Source: Nitratireductor sp. GISD-1A_MAKvit (lineage in GTDB: Bacteria > Pseudomonadota > Alphaproteobacteria > Rhizobiales > Rhizobiaceae). Taken from it: a DNA stretch of 64,000 bases. The first letter of the stretch is position 1; each line of letters begins with the position of its first letter. Both the position numbers and the translations under genes were made by a program. This document shows positions 63,414 to 64,000 of this stretch, in pieces. The stretch is from assembly GCF_040819555.1 (NCBI RefSeq), contig NZ_CP161920.1:261501-325500 (forward strand), in the 5' to 3' direction. Below the pieces are notes generated by a model that was not told the DNA's origin, made no database searches, and saw only the letters and a list, made by a program, of their open reading frames with translations.

Positions 63414-64000
63414 ATGCCATATTACCGTATGGATTCAATCAAAGACCAGCCTTGTAGTGCTCCCCACTGTGTTCGGGTTGGCAAGGGTCGTTACTGTGCC
63501 TATCATCGTTCCTTGGTTCGCCATTATGGAGCACCTGTCACAGGACCAGGCAAGCAGCTCCTTGTCGTCCATCAACGCTATCTGAGGAAAGTTCTAGGGC
63601 CACAGATAGGGACCGACGAAGAGGTACAAGGACTGCTTCAGAAGATCGCCGACATTGCCTTCGAACCCCGTCCCATCCACTTCCAGGACACCAGAGGACG
63701 CATCCGTAGGGCGGCCTATGAAGCCGCTGTGGGGCAGGTAGAGAGGATCCGGCAGTGTTACCTTGGGGAGAACAATAGGGGACTGGCAGAGCGGCTCTGG
63801 TGGGCATTTCTGACGGTCCAGTTTGTCGAGCTGAACGATGTCTTCCTCCACCAGGACAGACACCACTTCTGGACGTCTGTGGTTCGTCTTCTGATTACCG
63901 ACACCCACCGGAACAAACCATCTTCCCGTTATGCGGAGTACCTTCAGGAAAGACTGAATACGCTTCTGTCAGTGCCAGCAGCAAGATGGTGTTCCAAGGT
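63414..64000 (+). CDS. Zinc-finger-like protein, right copy, cut by the window edge
   Basis: The same protein as at 52327-52923 (MPYYRMDSIKDQPCSAPHC start), complete to its 195th codon, where the window ends. Up to that point the copies appear the same, so either the duplication is recent or the two are kept alike by gene conversion. Confidence 0.65.
   Translation, partial: MPYYRMDSIKDQPCSAPHCVRVGKGRYCAYHRSLVRHYGAPVTGPGKQLLVVHQRYLRKVLGPQIGTDEEVQGLLQKIADIAFEPRPIHFQDTRGRIRRAAYEAAVGQVERIRQCYLGENNRGLAERLWWAFLTVQFVELNDVFLHQDRHHFWTSVVRLLITDTHRNKPSSRYAEYLQERLNTLLSVPAARWCSK

Larger units (their letters stand above)
63269..64000. repeat. Inverted duplication, right copy
   Basis: Inverted copy of 52337-53068; positions x and 116337-x correspond. 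It continues beyond the window edge, so its full length is unknown. It contains the helicase start, the dyad (63350-63396) and the partial zinc-finger gene. Confidence 0.9.

Overview
The window is a chromosomal segment of an alphaproteobacterium of the order Rhizobiales, most likely a Phyllobacteriaceae-type genus (Mesorhizobium, Nitratireductor or Aquamicrobium relatives). This is judged from gene order (trpF-trpB-trpA-accD-folC; infC-rpmI-rplT-kinase-pheS-pheT), from an AccD without zinc-ribbon cysteines, and from characteristic families (DUF2852, PmtA, intracellular PhaZ, BTLCP peptidase, NDUFA9-like protein). The genus is inference.

Layout. 1-38.7 kb is ordinary core chromosome: a CPA1 antiporter, lepA, gyrB, the trp/accD/folC operon, translation genes (infC, rpmI, rplT, pheST), the dnaK/dnaJ chaperones with an RpoH-type promoter, lipid, pyrimidine and PHA metabolism, and small regulators. 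At 38.7-47.8 kb the comM (yifB) gene is cut in two by a 7.56 kb island, 39599-47157. The island carries a large serine integrase beside one end, an MmeI-like single-protein restriction-modification enzyme, a small resolvase, a broken Rha-type regulator and three copies of a long hairpin element. The att junctions can be read to the dinucleotide, and removing the island restores a 511-codon comM frame. 47.8-51.9 kb is core again (gshB, two c-di-GMP proteins, an RlpA-like protein).

From about 52 kb to the window edge lies a second accessory region. It holds a complete type II-C CRISPR-Cas locus: cas9-cas1-cas2 on the minus strand, a tracrRNA divergent from cas9, and an array of 19 repeats and 18 spacers read on the plus strand toward cas2, ending at an intrinsic terminator. 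Each repeat looks able to act as a promoter. One repeat is split by an IS3-family element with a 3-bp AAG target duplication. The locus is bracketed by an inverted duplication of at least 732 bp (52337-53068 and 63269-64000). The duplicated segment holds a zinc-finger-like gene, a 47-bp dyad and the start of a helicase-like gene that is intact only on the right.

A cross-cutting observation: ten genes (trpB, rplT, dnaJ, a DUF1801 gene, the MmeI-like gene, rha, IS3 orfA, cas1, cas9, helicase) are each broken by exactly one extra base in a G/C run. In eight of the ten the extra base lies in the G run directly before CC. Because rplT and dnaJ are among them, these are most likely systematic sequencing or base-calling insertions rather than real pseudogenes. 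They are annotated here as full-length genes with a frameshift note.
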